Shown here: positions 18,248 through 26,300 of the stretch, in pieces
Numbering within the stretch: the stretch's first letter is position 1
How the letters are laid out: every line of letters starts with the position of its first letter
From: Palsa-504 sp963822765
GTDB taxonomy: Bacteria; Actinomycetota; Actinomycetes; Streptosporangiales; Streptosporangiaceae
Assembly (NCBI GenBank): GCA_963822765.1
Contig: CAWGJL010000033.1
Span: forward strand, 48,962-112,961
DNA length: 64,000 nucleotides
Reading direction: 5' to 3'
Made by a program: the position numbers and the translations under genes
The notes under the pieces: generated by a model
Database searches by the model: none
What the model saw: the letters and a program-made list of their open reading frames with translations, nothing else
What the model was told of the DNA's origin: nothing

Positions 18248-19255
18248 ATGCTCGAGACCTCGGCCCGGCTCCTCCGCCTGCTGTCGCTGCTGCAGTCCCG
18301 CCGGGACTGGACCGGCACCGAGCTGGCCGGCCGGCTCGGCGTCGGCCTGCGGACCCTGCGCCGCGACATCGGCCGGCTGCGCGACCTGGGATATCCGGTG
18401 GACGCCGCGCCGGGGGTGGCGGGCGGCTACCGGCTCGGGGTCGGGGCCGCGCTGCCGCCCTTGCTGCTGGACGACGAGGAGGCAGTGGCGGTGGCGATCA
18501 GCCTGCACACCGCCACGACCGGCAGCGTGGCCGGGCTGGAGGAGACCGCGCTGCGGGCGCTGACCAAGCTCCAGCAGATGCTGCCATCCCGGCTCCGGCA
18601 CCGGATCGGCGCCTTCCACGCCACGACGGTGGCGCTGACCGGGCCGGGGTCGGCGGCGGACCGGGTCGACCCCGACCTGCTGACCGCGCTCGCGGCGGCC
18701 TGCCGGGACCAGCGGCGGCTGCGCCTGCGGTATCCGGGCCGCGACGGGGAGAGCACCCGGGAGGTCGAGCCGCACCGGCTAGTGCACACCCCGCGCCGCT
18801 GGTACCTGGTGGCCTGGGACCTGAGCCGCGGTGACTGGCGGACCTTCCGGGTCGACCGCATCGCGGGCCCGCCAGGTCCGCCGGGGGCCCGCTTCACCCC
18901 GCGGCCGCTGCCCGCGCAGGACGTGGCCGCCTACGTCTCGCAGTCCATCGCCTCGGCCCCGTACCGGTACCAGGCCCGCATCCTGTTCCGGGCGCCGCTG
19001 GCGCAGGTCGCGGAGCGCACCTCCCCGGCCGCGGGCCGGCTGGAAGCCGCCGGCCCGGACGCCTGCGTCTTGCACACCGGGTCCAACTCGCTGGACGAAC
19101 TGGCGCTGTACGTCGGGCTCAAGGGCTTCGACTTCCAGGTCCTCGACCCGCCCGAGCTCATCGGTACCCTGCGGTCCCTGTCCGGGCGGCTGCTCCGGGG
19201 CGCCGAAACCTCACTCGGCGCCGGTGAAGGGATCCAGGAGAGGCACCCCGGTTGA
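18248..19255 (+). CDS. WYL-domain (YafY family) transcriptional regulator
   Basis: A DeoR-type winged HTH (residues about 1-60, with RLGVGLRTLRRDIGRLRDLGYPV) is followed by the WYL ligand-sensing domain, with RWYLVAWDLSRGDWRTFRVDRI, and a C-terminal extension. WYL regulators often control neighbouring catabolic or defence genes. The divergent epoxide hydrolase is the obvious target. The ATG at 18248 is chosen over the TTG at 18215 because it starts directly at the HTH. The 3' end overlaps the convergent PIN toxin gene by about 45 bases. Confidence 0.9.
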   Translation: MLETSARLLRLLSLLQSRRDWTGTELAGRLGVGLRTLRRDIGRLRDLGYPVDAAPGVAGGYRLGVGAALPPLLLDDEEAVAVAISLHTATTGSVAGLEETALRALTKLQQMLPSRLRHRIGAFHATTVALTGPGSAADRVDPDLLTALAAACRDQRRLRLRYPGRDGESTREVEPHRLVHTPRRWYLVAWDLSRGDWRTFRVDRIAGPPGPPGARFTPRPLPAQDVAAYVSQSIASAPYRYQARILFRAPLAQVAERTSPAAGRLEAAGPDACVLHTGSNSLDELALYVGLKGFDFQVLDPPELIGTLRSLSGRLLRGAETSLGAGEGIQERHPG

Positions 19256-19627
19256 CGCCACGTCGCCGACGTTACGGGTGACCAGGGTCCAGCCATGGAC
19301 CAGCGCGGTAGCCGCCATCAGGCCATCAACCACCGGAACAGGATCGGGGACGTTCAGACGCCCCCACGCCTCGGCGACGTCGGCGGTGACGGGGACGATC
19401 CGGTCGCGATAGACCCAGACCAGACGAGAGAGCCAGCGTTCGAAGATCTCGGCTTGCGCCGGGTCCCGGCGGGCCAGCCGCTCGATGCCCTGCCGGATCT
19501 CGCCGACCACTAGGACGCTCAGGAACAACTGGTCCGCGCGGACCGAGGCAAACCAGGCGGCTACACCAGGATCGGCCGTCTTCCTGCGGATCTCGGACAC
19601 CACATTGGTATCCAGCAGGAAGCTCAC
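19211..19627 (-). CDS. PIN-domain toxin (VapC/FitB-like)
   Basis: This 138-residue PIN ribonuclease begins FLLDTNVVSE. The Asp of LLDTN, the Glu in VGEIRQGIE and the Asp in VVDGLMAATAL are the expected metal ligands. VapC toxins cleave tRNA or rRNA when released from antitoxin. The GTG start overlaps the antitoxin stop (GTGA), a standard toxin-antitoxin arrangement. It converges on and overlaps the WYL gene, so the two transcripts are antisense at their ends. Confidence 0.92.
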   Translation of the reverse strand: MSFLLDTNVVSEIRRKTADPGVAAWFASVRADQLFLSVLVVGEIRQGIERLARRDPAQAEIFERWLSRLVWVYRDRIVPVTADVAEAWGRLNVPDPVPVVDGLMAATALVHGWTLVTRNVGDVASTGVPLLDPFTGAE

Positions 19628-19881
19628 TCCCCCGCGTCCAGATCAACGACTCGCGCGGGCGCGACTGCCCGGCTGATCTCCAGGTCAAGGTCGGGAGCGG
19701 ACCGCAGGAAGGCCTTGAAGTCCTCCTCCCCGCCCCGCAGCCGCCGGTACTCGCCGATGTCGACCACCACCGCGACCTCCTCACCGTGCCGGGTAACGAC
19801 TTGCGGTCCTTCGGTCTCGACCATCTTGATCAGCTCACTGAACCGCTGTTTGGCTTCCTGCAGCTGCCAATGCCTGTCCAT
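19624..19881 (-). CDS. Phd/YefM-type antitoxin
   Basis: This 85-residue partner of the PIN toxin has a DNA-binding and dimerisation N-terminus, WQLQEAKQRFSELIKMVE, with VVTRHGEEVAVVVDIGEYRRL typical of Phd/YefM. The C-terminal part should wrap the toxin. The ATG at 19881 is preferred over the GTG at 19893 because GGAGG sits six bases before it. The family normally represses its own operon, and direct repeats lie just upstream. Confidence 0.9.
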   Translation of the reverse strand: MDRHWQLQEAKQRFSELIKMVETEGPQVVTRHGEEVAVVVDIGEYRRLRGGEEDFKAFLRSAPDLDLEISRAVAPARVVDLDAGE

Positions 19882-19898
19882 AAGACCCTCCACTCTAT

Positions 19899-19916
19899 CT
19901 AGACAGACTAGACAGA
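19899..19916. promoter_or_regulatory. Direct-repeat operator of the toxin-antitoxin operon
   Basis: CTAGACAGA occurs twice in exact tandem (19899-19907 and 19908-19916), immediately upstream of the antitoxin. This suits autoregulation by the antitoxin complex. Confidence 0.5.
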
Positions 19917-19968
19917 TACAGTGGCATAGTCAAAGGGGCAGGCAGGTGGTGGCGGTCGGCGGCCGAGT

Positions 19969-20103
19969 CTAGGTGTAACTGTGCGCCTGGTCGGGGTAGT
20001 GCTGGCTGGCGACCTCGGTGACGTAGCGGTGGGCGGCGGCGAGCAGGGTGCCGCGGACGTCGGCGTAGCGCTTGACGAACCGCGGCAGGCGCCACTGCCA
20101 TGA
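19969..20103 (-). pseudogene. panB: C-terminal remnant of panB (ketopantoate hydroxymethyltransferase)
   Basis: One frame reads PRFVKRYADVRGTLLAAAHR and continues through YPDQAHSYT to a stop. This matches the conserved C-terminus of PanB, which usually ends PRFVRRYA...FPxxEHSF. Only about 44 codons remain, with no start. The fragment begins exactly at the stop codon of the lexA paralogue, as if a deletion or insertion replaced the rest of panB. Confidence 0.6.
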
Positions 20104-20760
20104 TCACATCCGGCGCAGGACGGCGACTACCTTGCCGACGATGGTGGCATCGTCGCCCAGGATCGGCACGTAGGCCGGGTTGTGCGGGATCAGCCAGACG
20201 TGCCCGTCGCGCTTCTTGAACGTCTTGACCGTGGCCTCACGGTCGGCCGACGTATCGCTCTCGACCATGGCCGCGACGATGTCGCCGTTCTCGATGTCGG
20301 ACTCGCGGCGGACGACGACCCAGTCCCCGTCGGTGATCGCGGCGTCGATCATCGAGTCGCCGACGACCCTGAGCATGATGAGCTCGCCGTCGCCGACCAG
20401 CTGGCGGGGCAGCGCGAAGACCTCCTCGATGTGCTGGTCGGCGAGGATGGGGATGCCCGCCGCGACCCGCCCGACGAGCGGCACCCGGGCTAGTGCAGGC
20501 TCGGCGGCCGGCGGAGCGGGCGCGCGGAGCGCGGCGGTGCGCGGCCGCCGCGCCGCGCGGCTCAGGTAGCCCTCCCGCTCCAGGACCGAGAGCTGGTACG
20601 AGACGCTCGACGTGCTGGCCAGGCCCACGGCCTCGCCGATCTCCCGCATGCTGGGCGCGTAGCCGTGGCGCCGCACCGAGTCGTCGATGACCTCGACGAT
20701 CTTGCGCCGGACCGGAGTCAGGCCCCGGCCGGCCGCGTCGGATGGTTCAGCTCGCCGCAT
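20104..20760 (-). CDS. lexA: LexA-family repressor (paralogue)
   Basis: This 218-residue S24 autocleaving repressor has a winged HTH in residues about 10-70 (SMREIGEAVGLASTSSVSYQ), a predicted self-cleavage bond Ala101-Gly102, catalytic Ser136 in VGDSM and Lys179 in ATVKTFKK. An insertion ESDTSADRE precedes the Lys strand where other LexA proteins have a short DGE turn. This is the second LexA in the window. The one at 29144 has the standard synteny. I see no CGAAC-type LexA box upstream, so this copy may be regulated differently or bind another site. Confidence 0.9.
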   Translation of the reverse strand: MRRAEPSDAAGRGLTPVRRKIVEVIDDSVRRHGYAPSMREIGEAVGLASTSSVSYQLSVLEREGYLSRAARRPRTAALRAPAPPAAEPALARVPLVGRVAAGIPILADQHIEEVFALPRQLVGDGELIMLRVVGDSMIDAAITDGDWVVVRRESDIENGDIVAAMVESDTSADREATVKTFKKRDGHVWLIPHNPAYVPILGDDATIVGKVVAVLRRM

Positions 20761-20961
20761 CGTCGCACCTCCGGTCGTACCAGTGAGTATGGTGAAACGA
20801 TAGCAGCGTGACGGCTTGTATCAAATAAAACGTCGAAGATATTATCTGCGCTGCGGAAAGATCAGAGCGTATCGGCGAATACGCTGGACCGTCCGGTATC
20901 CGGTCTGGGATGATCGGCTCCGGGGTCCGGACGAGGACCTAGGTGAAAGACAGAGAAGGCC

Positions 20962-21342
20962 ATGACGTCGTTCATCTTGAATATCACGTTCGACTGCTCT
21001 GACCCTCCGGCGCTGGCCAGGTTCTGGGGGCAGGTCACCGGGTGGCCGGTGATCGAGGAGCCGCGGCCGGGCCATGCGGAGTCCGCGGTCGTACCCCCGG
21101 GCGAGGGGCGCCCGCGGCTCTATTTCGTCAAGGTTCCCGAGGGCAAGACGGTCAAGAACCGGCTGCACCTGGACGTCATGCCGTCCGACCGGACTCAGGA
21201 CGAGGAGATCACCCGGCTCGTCGGGCTCGGGGCCAGGGTGGTCAGCGACCAGCGCCCGGAGTTCGGCTGGGTGCTGCTCGCCGACCCCGAGGGCAACGAG
21301 TTCGACCTCGAGATCAGCGTCGGCGAACTGGACGCTGACTGA
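20962..21342 (+). CDS. VOC family (glyoxalase/bleomycin-resistance fold) protein
   Basis: The protein has 126 residues with the paired beta-alpha-beta-beta-beta modules of the vicinal oxygen chelate fold. It starts with FILNITFDCSDPPALARFWGQVTGW and ends with VLLADPEGNEFDLE, the usual actinobacterial glyoxalase-like signature. The substrate is unknown. The ATG has GAAGG just upstream. It stands alone, divergent from the lexA paralogue. Confidence 0.88.
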   Translation: MTSFILNITFDCSDPPALARFWGQVTGWPVIEEPRPGHAESAVVPPGEGRPRLYFVKVPEGKTVKNRLHLDVMPSDRTQDEEITRLVGLGARVVSDQRPEFGWVLLADPEGNEFDLEISVGELDAD

Positions 21343-21405
21343 CCGCGGCCAGGGCCGGCGGCGGACGGACTACGCCTGGCACGGCTGGTGCTGGGGGGAC
21401 TGGGT

Positions 21406-22866
21406 TTACGGATTCGCCCGGGCTAGGACGGGGAGATCGACCGGGGTTACGGCATCGCGTGCTGACGGGCCGGCCGCTTTGCGGTCCGGTCGGGCGTGGA
21501 TGATCGCGATGATGAGCAGCGGGTAGCACCAGGTGAGGTAGCTGTAAAACCAGTAGCCCAGGAGTAGCTGCGCGCCGATGAGGAGCGCGGCGGCCAGCGC
21601 GGCGTGCTCCCGCGCGTCTCGCACTTCGGGACGCCACAGGGGTGAGAGCGCGAGCAGGACCAGCGCGACGGCGAGTACCGGCCTGGCCACGATCGCCGCC
21701 TGCGGCAGGGAGGTCCAGATGCTGAACTGCACGCCGCCGCCGCGCTGGAATAGCTGGTAGCCGAGCGTCGAGTCCAGGAACTGACCCGGCCCGGAGGTGA
21801 TGAGCGGCCAGGCGAGCATCGCCGCGAGCGCGGCGACGAGCGTCAGCGCGTACCGTCCGCGCCCCCGCCTGGGGCCCAGGAATTGCAGGGCGAGCAGCAC
21901 GGGGAGGAATTTGGTCAGGGCGGCGGCGGCCATGAGCAGGCCGCGAGCCACGGGGCGTTCCGCCGCGATGGCGATGGTCCATACGCACAGGGCCGCGATC
22001 AGCGCGTCGTTGGTCTGCGCGGTCAGCGACAGGTCGGGAAACGGGTAGAGCAGGTACGCGAACATGAACGCGTGCGCGAGCGGGCGCCCGCCGAGCCGCC
22101 GGCCCAGCTTGTGCAGGCCAGCGAGGGTCAGCGCGTCGAAGCACACCGCGGGGAGCAGCGTCGCGAGCAGCGCCGGCGCCGTCCGGAAGATGACCACGAA
22201 CGGGATGTACGCGTAGTAGGCGAACGGGCCGTAGGAGTCCGGGCGGTAGACCCGGAGCCCGCCGGGGCCCGGCCAGGACACCGCCCCGTACAGGTGCAGT
22301 CCGTGCAGGACGCGCCAGGCACCGAGGGAACTCGCCTGCCCGACATCGGCGATGTTGCCCCACGCCGCGACGCTTGCGATCCGGACGACCAGCAGGATCA
22401 GTATGGCCAGGCCCAGGCGGCGGGAGCTGACGGCTGGGCGCAGTTCGGGCATCGGCCAGGCCCCCAGGGTCGCGCCGAGCATCCGGGAGAACAGCCAGCC
22501 GAGACAGACGGCGGCCAGCCACAGGCCGGCTGCGGAGGCATCGTCGCTGAGCAGCATGGCCACGGGAAAGAAGCCGGCCAGCGCCAGCAGGTCCAGCTGC
22601 CCGACGCGCCACGGGCGGCGCCAGTCGAACAGACCGAGGACGAAGCAGGCCGCCCACGGGACGGCGATGAGCAGCGGATGCCGGGTGAACGCGCCGCCGA
22701 CGACCGCCGGGGTGAACCAGCCACCGCCCTTCGGCACGAACCCGTGACCAACCGGCACGAGCGCGGCCAGGACCGCCAGTCCGCTGACGAATACGAACAC
22801 CAGCAGACCAGCGATCACCCGCTCTTTCATCCGGTGGCCGGATGGCAGGCCCGTTATGTGCCGCAT
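21406..22866 (-). CDS. Polytopic membrane glycosyltransferase (GT87/DUF2029-like)
   Basis: This 486-residue protein has about a dozen hydrophobic spans. GT-C hallmarks are a first extracytoplasmic loop with acidic residues and later GLHLYGAVSWPGPGG, RPDSYGPFAYYAYIPF and ALTKFLPVLLALQFLG, the last being characteristic of mannosyltransferases that use polyprenyl-phosphate sugars. Such enzymes build mannan-type glycolipids or glycoproteins at the outer face of the membrane. The start could be the ATG at 22866 or the ATG at 22830. Neither has a strong ribosome-binding site. It is not in an obvious operon. Confidence 0.75.
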   Translation of the reverse strand: MRHITGLPSGHRMKERVIAGLLVFVFVSGLAVLAALVPVGHGFVPKGGGWFTPAVVGGAFTRHPLLIAVPWAACFVLGLFDWRRPWRVGQLDLLALAGFFPVAMLLSDDASAAGLWLAAVCLGWLFSRMLGATLGAWPMPELRPAVSSRRLGLAILILLVVRIASVAAWGNIADVGQASSLGAWRVLHGLHLYGAVSWPGPGGLRVYRPDSYGPFAYYAYIPFVVIFRTAPALLATLLPAVCFDALTLAGLHKLGRRLGGRPLAHAFMFAYLLYPFPDLSLTAQTNDALIAALCVWTIAIAAERPVARGLLMAAAALTKFLPVLLALQFLGPRRGRGRYALTLVAALAAMLAWPLITSGPGQFLDSTLGYQLFQRGGGVQFSIWTSLPQAAIVARPVLAVALVLLALSPLWRPEVRDAREHAALAAALLIGAQLLLGYWFYSYLTWCYPLLIIAIIHARPDRKAAGPSARDAVTPVDLPVLARANP

Positions 22867-23021
22867 GGACGCCCCCGTACAAGCGGTTCATGCGTTACGC
22901 GCGGCTTGCCGATCTGGCCAGCCACTGGTCACGCTACGGACCGCCGTACGCGAGGCCATCAGCCCGCGGGCTGATTCTCGGCATGAGATCCGGCCGGCTT
23001 GTCATACCCGGGAGCTAGCAC

Positions 23022-23366
23022 TCAGGGGGGATTACGGTACCGGATCTCGAGCATGGTGCAGCCGGCGGGCGTGCGGTAGGGGCCGTGCGGCATGCCGGGC
23101 CGGCGGCTCGCGTAGTGCCCGGCCCGGAACGTCCGCCCGAGCGTGAGGTCGGTGAGCTCGCCTGCCAGCAGGTATACCTCCTCGACGTAGTCGTGGGTGA
23201 TCACGCCCGCGCCACTGGTGTCCAGACCTGGCGCCCACCGGACGAGCCGGGTAAGCACAACCGGGTCATCGGCATCCCGGGACAGCACCTTCTCCTCCGT
23301 GCCCGGCTGCTGAGTTCCCCGCCACGGCATGGTGTCCGCGGCGAAGAACTCAAGCTGCCGTTTCAT
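23022..23366 (-). CDS. Cupin-domain protein (ChrR-like)
   Basis: This 114-residue single cupin barrel has GVITHDYVEEVYLLAGELTD and PGMPHGPYRTPAGCTMLEIRY as the two cupin motifs, with His and Glu metal ligands. ChrR-type cupins may be anti-sigma metal sensors or small dioxygenases; the zinc-binding N-terminal domain of real anti-sigmas is missing. It starts 8 bases after nrdJ and is very likely cotranscribed with it. Confidence 0.82.
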   Translation of the reverse strand: MKRQLEFFAADTMPWRGTQQPGTEEKVLSRDADDPVVLTRLVRWAPGLDTSGAGVITHDYVEEVYLLAGELTDLTLGRTFRAGHYASRRPGMPHGPYRTPAGCTMLEIRYRNPP

Positions 23367-23374
23367 CCCACCGG

Positions 23375-26300
23375 CTAGCTGCAGCCGCTGGTGGAGCCGC
23401 AGCCTTCGCAGACGTAGCAGCTGCCGGCCGGGCGCATCTTGGTCCCGCAGGTCAGGCAGAGCGGGGCGTCGGCGGTGCGGCCCTGCTGGGCTTCGATCAG
23501 CTCGGTGGAACTGTGCGGGGTCGCGGGTGCCGGCCGGCTCGGCGCCGCCGGGGATGCGGGAACGGGGGCAGGGGGGTGAACCACGGACCGTTCGGAAGAA
23601 ACTGGCTGTTCTACGGCGGCCGACTGGGCAAGTTCCTCGGGATCCACCTCGTCGCTCAGCCCGGCGGGATCGTGCCCCGCCACCTCGGCGGCGCGCTCGG
23701 CCGCGGACAAGATGCCGAGCGCGGCGCGCTCGTCGTAGGGCAGGTGGTCCAGGGCCAGGCGGCGGAAGATGTAGTCCATCACCGAGCTGGCGAGCCTGAT
23801 GTCCGGGTCGTCGGTCAGGCCGGCCGGCTCGAAGCGCATGTTGGTGAACTTGGCCACGTAGGAGTCCAGCGGGATGCCGTACTGCAGGCCCACGGAGATG
23901 GCCATGGAGAAGGCGTCCATCACGCCGGCCAGCGTCGAGCCCTGCTTGCCGAGCTTGAGGAACACCTCGCCGATGCCGTCGTCCGGGTAGCTGGAGGCGG
24001 TCATGTAGCCCTCGGCGCCGGCCACCGAGAACCTGGTCACGGTCGCGGGGCGCTGCCGCGGCAGGCGCTTGCGGACCGGGCGGTGGTCGTGCGGCTGTGT
24101 CGGTTGCGCTACCGGGGCCGCCTCGGCCTGGGCTTCGGCCTCGGCCGGCTTCCGCTTGGAGGCTGACAGCGGCTGGCCGACCTTGCAGTTGTCGCGGTAG
24201 ATGGCCAGTGCCTTCAGGCCCAGCTTCCAGCCCTCGAAGTAGATCTTCTCGATCTCCTCGACGGTGGCGCTCTCGGGCATGTTGACCGTCTTGGAGATGG
24301 CGCCGGACAGGTGCGGCTGGACCGCGGCCATCATCCGGACGTGGCCCATCGGACTGATCGCGCGCTCGCCCATGGCGCAGTCGAACACCTCGTAATGCTC
24401 GGGCCGCAGGCCAGGGGCGTTGACCACGTGGCCGTGCTCGGCGATGTACTCGGTGATCGCCTCGACCTGCTCGTGCGGGTAGCCGAGGTTCTTCAGCGCC
24501 CGCGGCACGGTCTGGTTGACGATCTGCATGGACCCGCCGCCGACCAGCTTCTTGAACTTGACCAGGGCCAGGTCGGGCTCGATACCAGTGGTGTCACAAT
24601 CCATCATGAGGCCTATGGTGCCTGTAGGTGCCAATAGGCTACTCTGGGCATTTCTGTACCCATTTGTCTCGCCTAGCTCGATGCACTCCTGCCAGGTCTG
24701 GGTGGCCAGGTCGAGGAGCTCGCGGTCCATGGCGCCGACCGCGCGGATGCGGTCGCTGGCCTCGGCGTGCTTGCGGATGACGCGCTTGTGCGGCTTGGCG
24801 TTGCGCGCGTAGCCGTCGTAGGGGCCGACCGCGCCGGCCAGTTCGGCCGAGGTCTTGTACGCGGCGCCGGTCATCAGCGAGGTGATGGCGGCGGCGATGG
24901 TCTGGCCACCTTCGGAGTCGTAGGCGTGCCCGGTGGCCATCAGCAGCGCGCCCAGGTTGGCGTAGCCGATGCCGAGCTGGCGGAAGGCGCGGGTGGTGAC
25001 GGCGATCTTCTCGGTCGGGAAGTCGGCGAAGCAGATCGAGATGTCCATCGCGGTGATGATCAGCTCGGTGACCTTCCGGAACCGCTCGCTGTCGAAGGTG
25101 TCGTCGCTGCGCAGGAACTTGAGCAGGTTGATGCTGGCCAGATTGCAGGAGGAGTTGTCCAGGCTCATGTATTCCGAGCAGGGATTACTTGCCGTGATGC
25201 GGCCCGACTCGGGGTTGGTGTGCCAGTCGTTGATCGTGCCGTCGTACTGGATACCCGGGTCGGCGCACTCCCACGCGGCCTTGGCCATGCTCCGCAGCAG
25301 GCTCCTCGCGTCGACCCGCTCCACCACCTCGCCGGTGCGACGGGCCAGCAGGTCGAACTGCTTGCCCTCTTCCACTGCGTGCATGAACTCGTCGGAGACA
25401 CGGACGGAGTTGTTGGCGTTCTGGTACTGAACGCTGACGATGTCCTTGCCGCCAAGGTCCATGTCGAACCCGGCGTCGCGCAGGGCGCGGACCTTTTCCT
25501 CTTCGCGGGCCTTGGTCTCGATGAACTCGGCCACGTCGGGGTGGTCGACGTCGAGCACGACCATCTTGGCCGCGCGGCGGGTGGCGCCGCCGGACTTGAT
25601 CGTGCCCGCGGAGGCGTCGGCGCCGCGCATGAAGGACACTGGGCCGCTGGCGGTGCCGCCGGAGGACAACAGCTCCTTGCTGGAGCGGATCTTGGACAGG
25701 TTGACGCCGGCGCCGGAGCCGCCCTTGAAGATGAGGCCCTCTTCCCGGTACCAGTCCAGGATGGCGTCCATGGTGTCGTCCACGGAAAGGATGAAACAGT
25801 TGTGGACGCGCAGGTTACCGGACAGATACTCGCCGCTCTCGGTCTGGATGTCGTAGACCTCCATGAGGCCCAGATCCTCGATCCGTTCGACCTCCAGGCG
25901 CTTGGTCTCGCGCGCCGGGAGCCCGGGCAGGTCGAAGCTCCGTTCGAGCTTCGCCGCCTTGACCGGGTTGACGAAACCGATCACGTCCGCGAAGATGCGC
26001 CGGTCGCCGGCGGACTGGATGCGCAGAGTCCAGCATCCGTAGCGGTCCGCACGAGCATCGGGCTTGAAGCCCACCCGCGAGTAGATGCCGAAGCGGAGCA
26101 GCAACTGCTGCATACCCCTGATGAGCTGCTCAGAGATCATGTCGACCTCCACCACGGTGGAGGACTCGCGCGCCGAAACGAATCCCTCGGCCTGGAAGAC
26201 GCTCCGCAGGTAGCCAGCCACGACGGGCAGCGGCGCGGTAAAGAGCCGACGCGGGACCGTCATCTCGGTGCCGCGGGTCAGCAGGTCCCACCGATCGACG

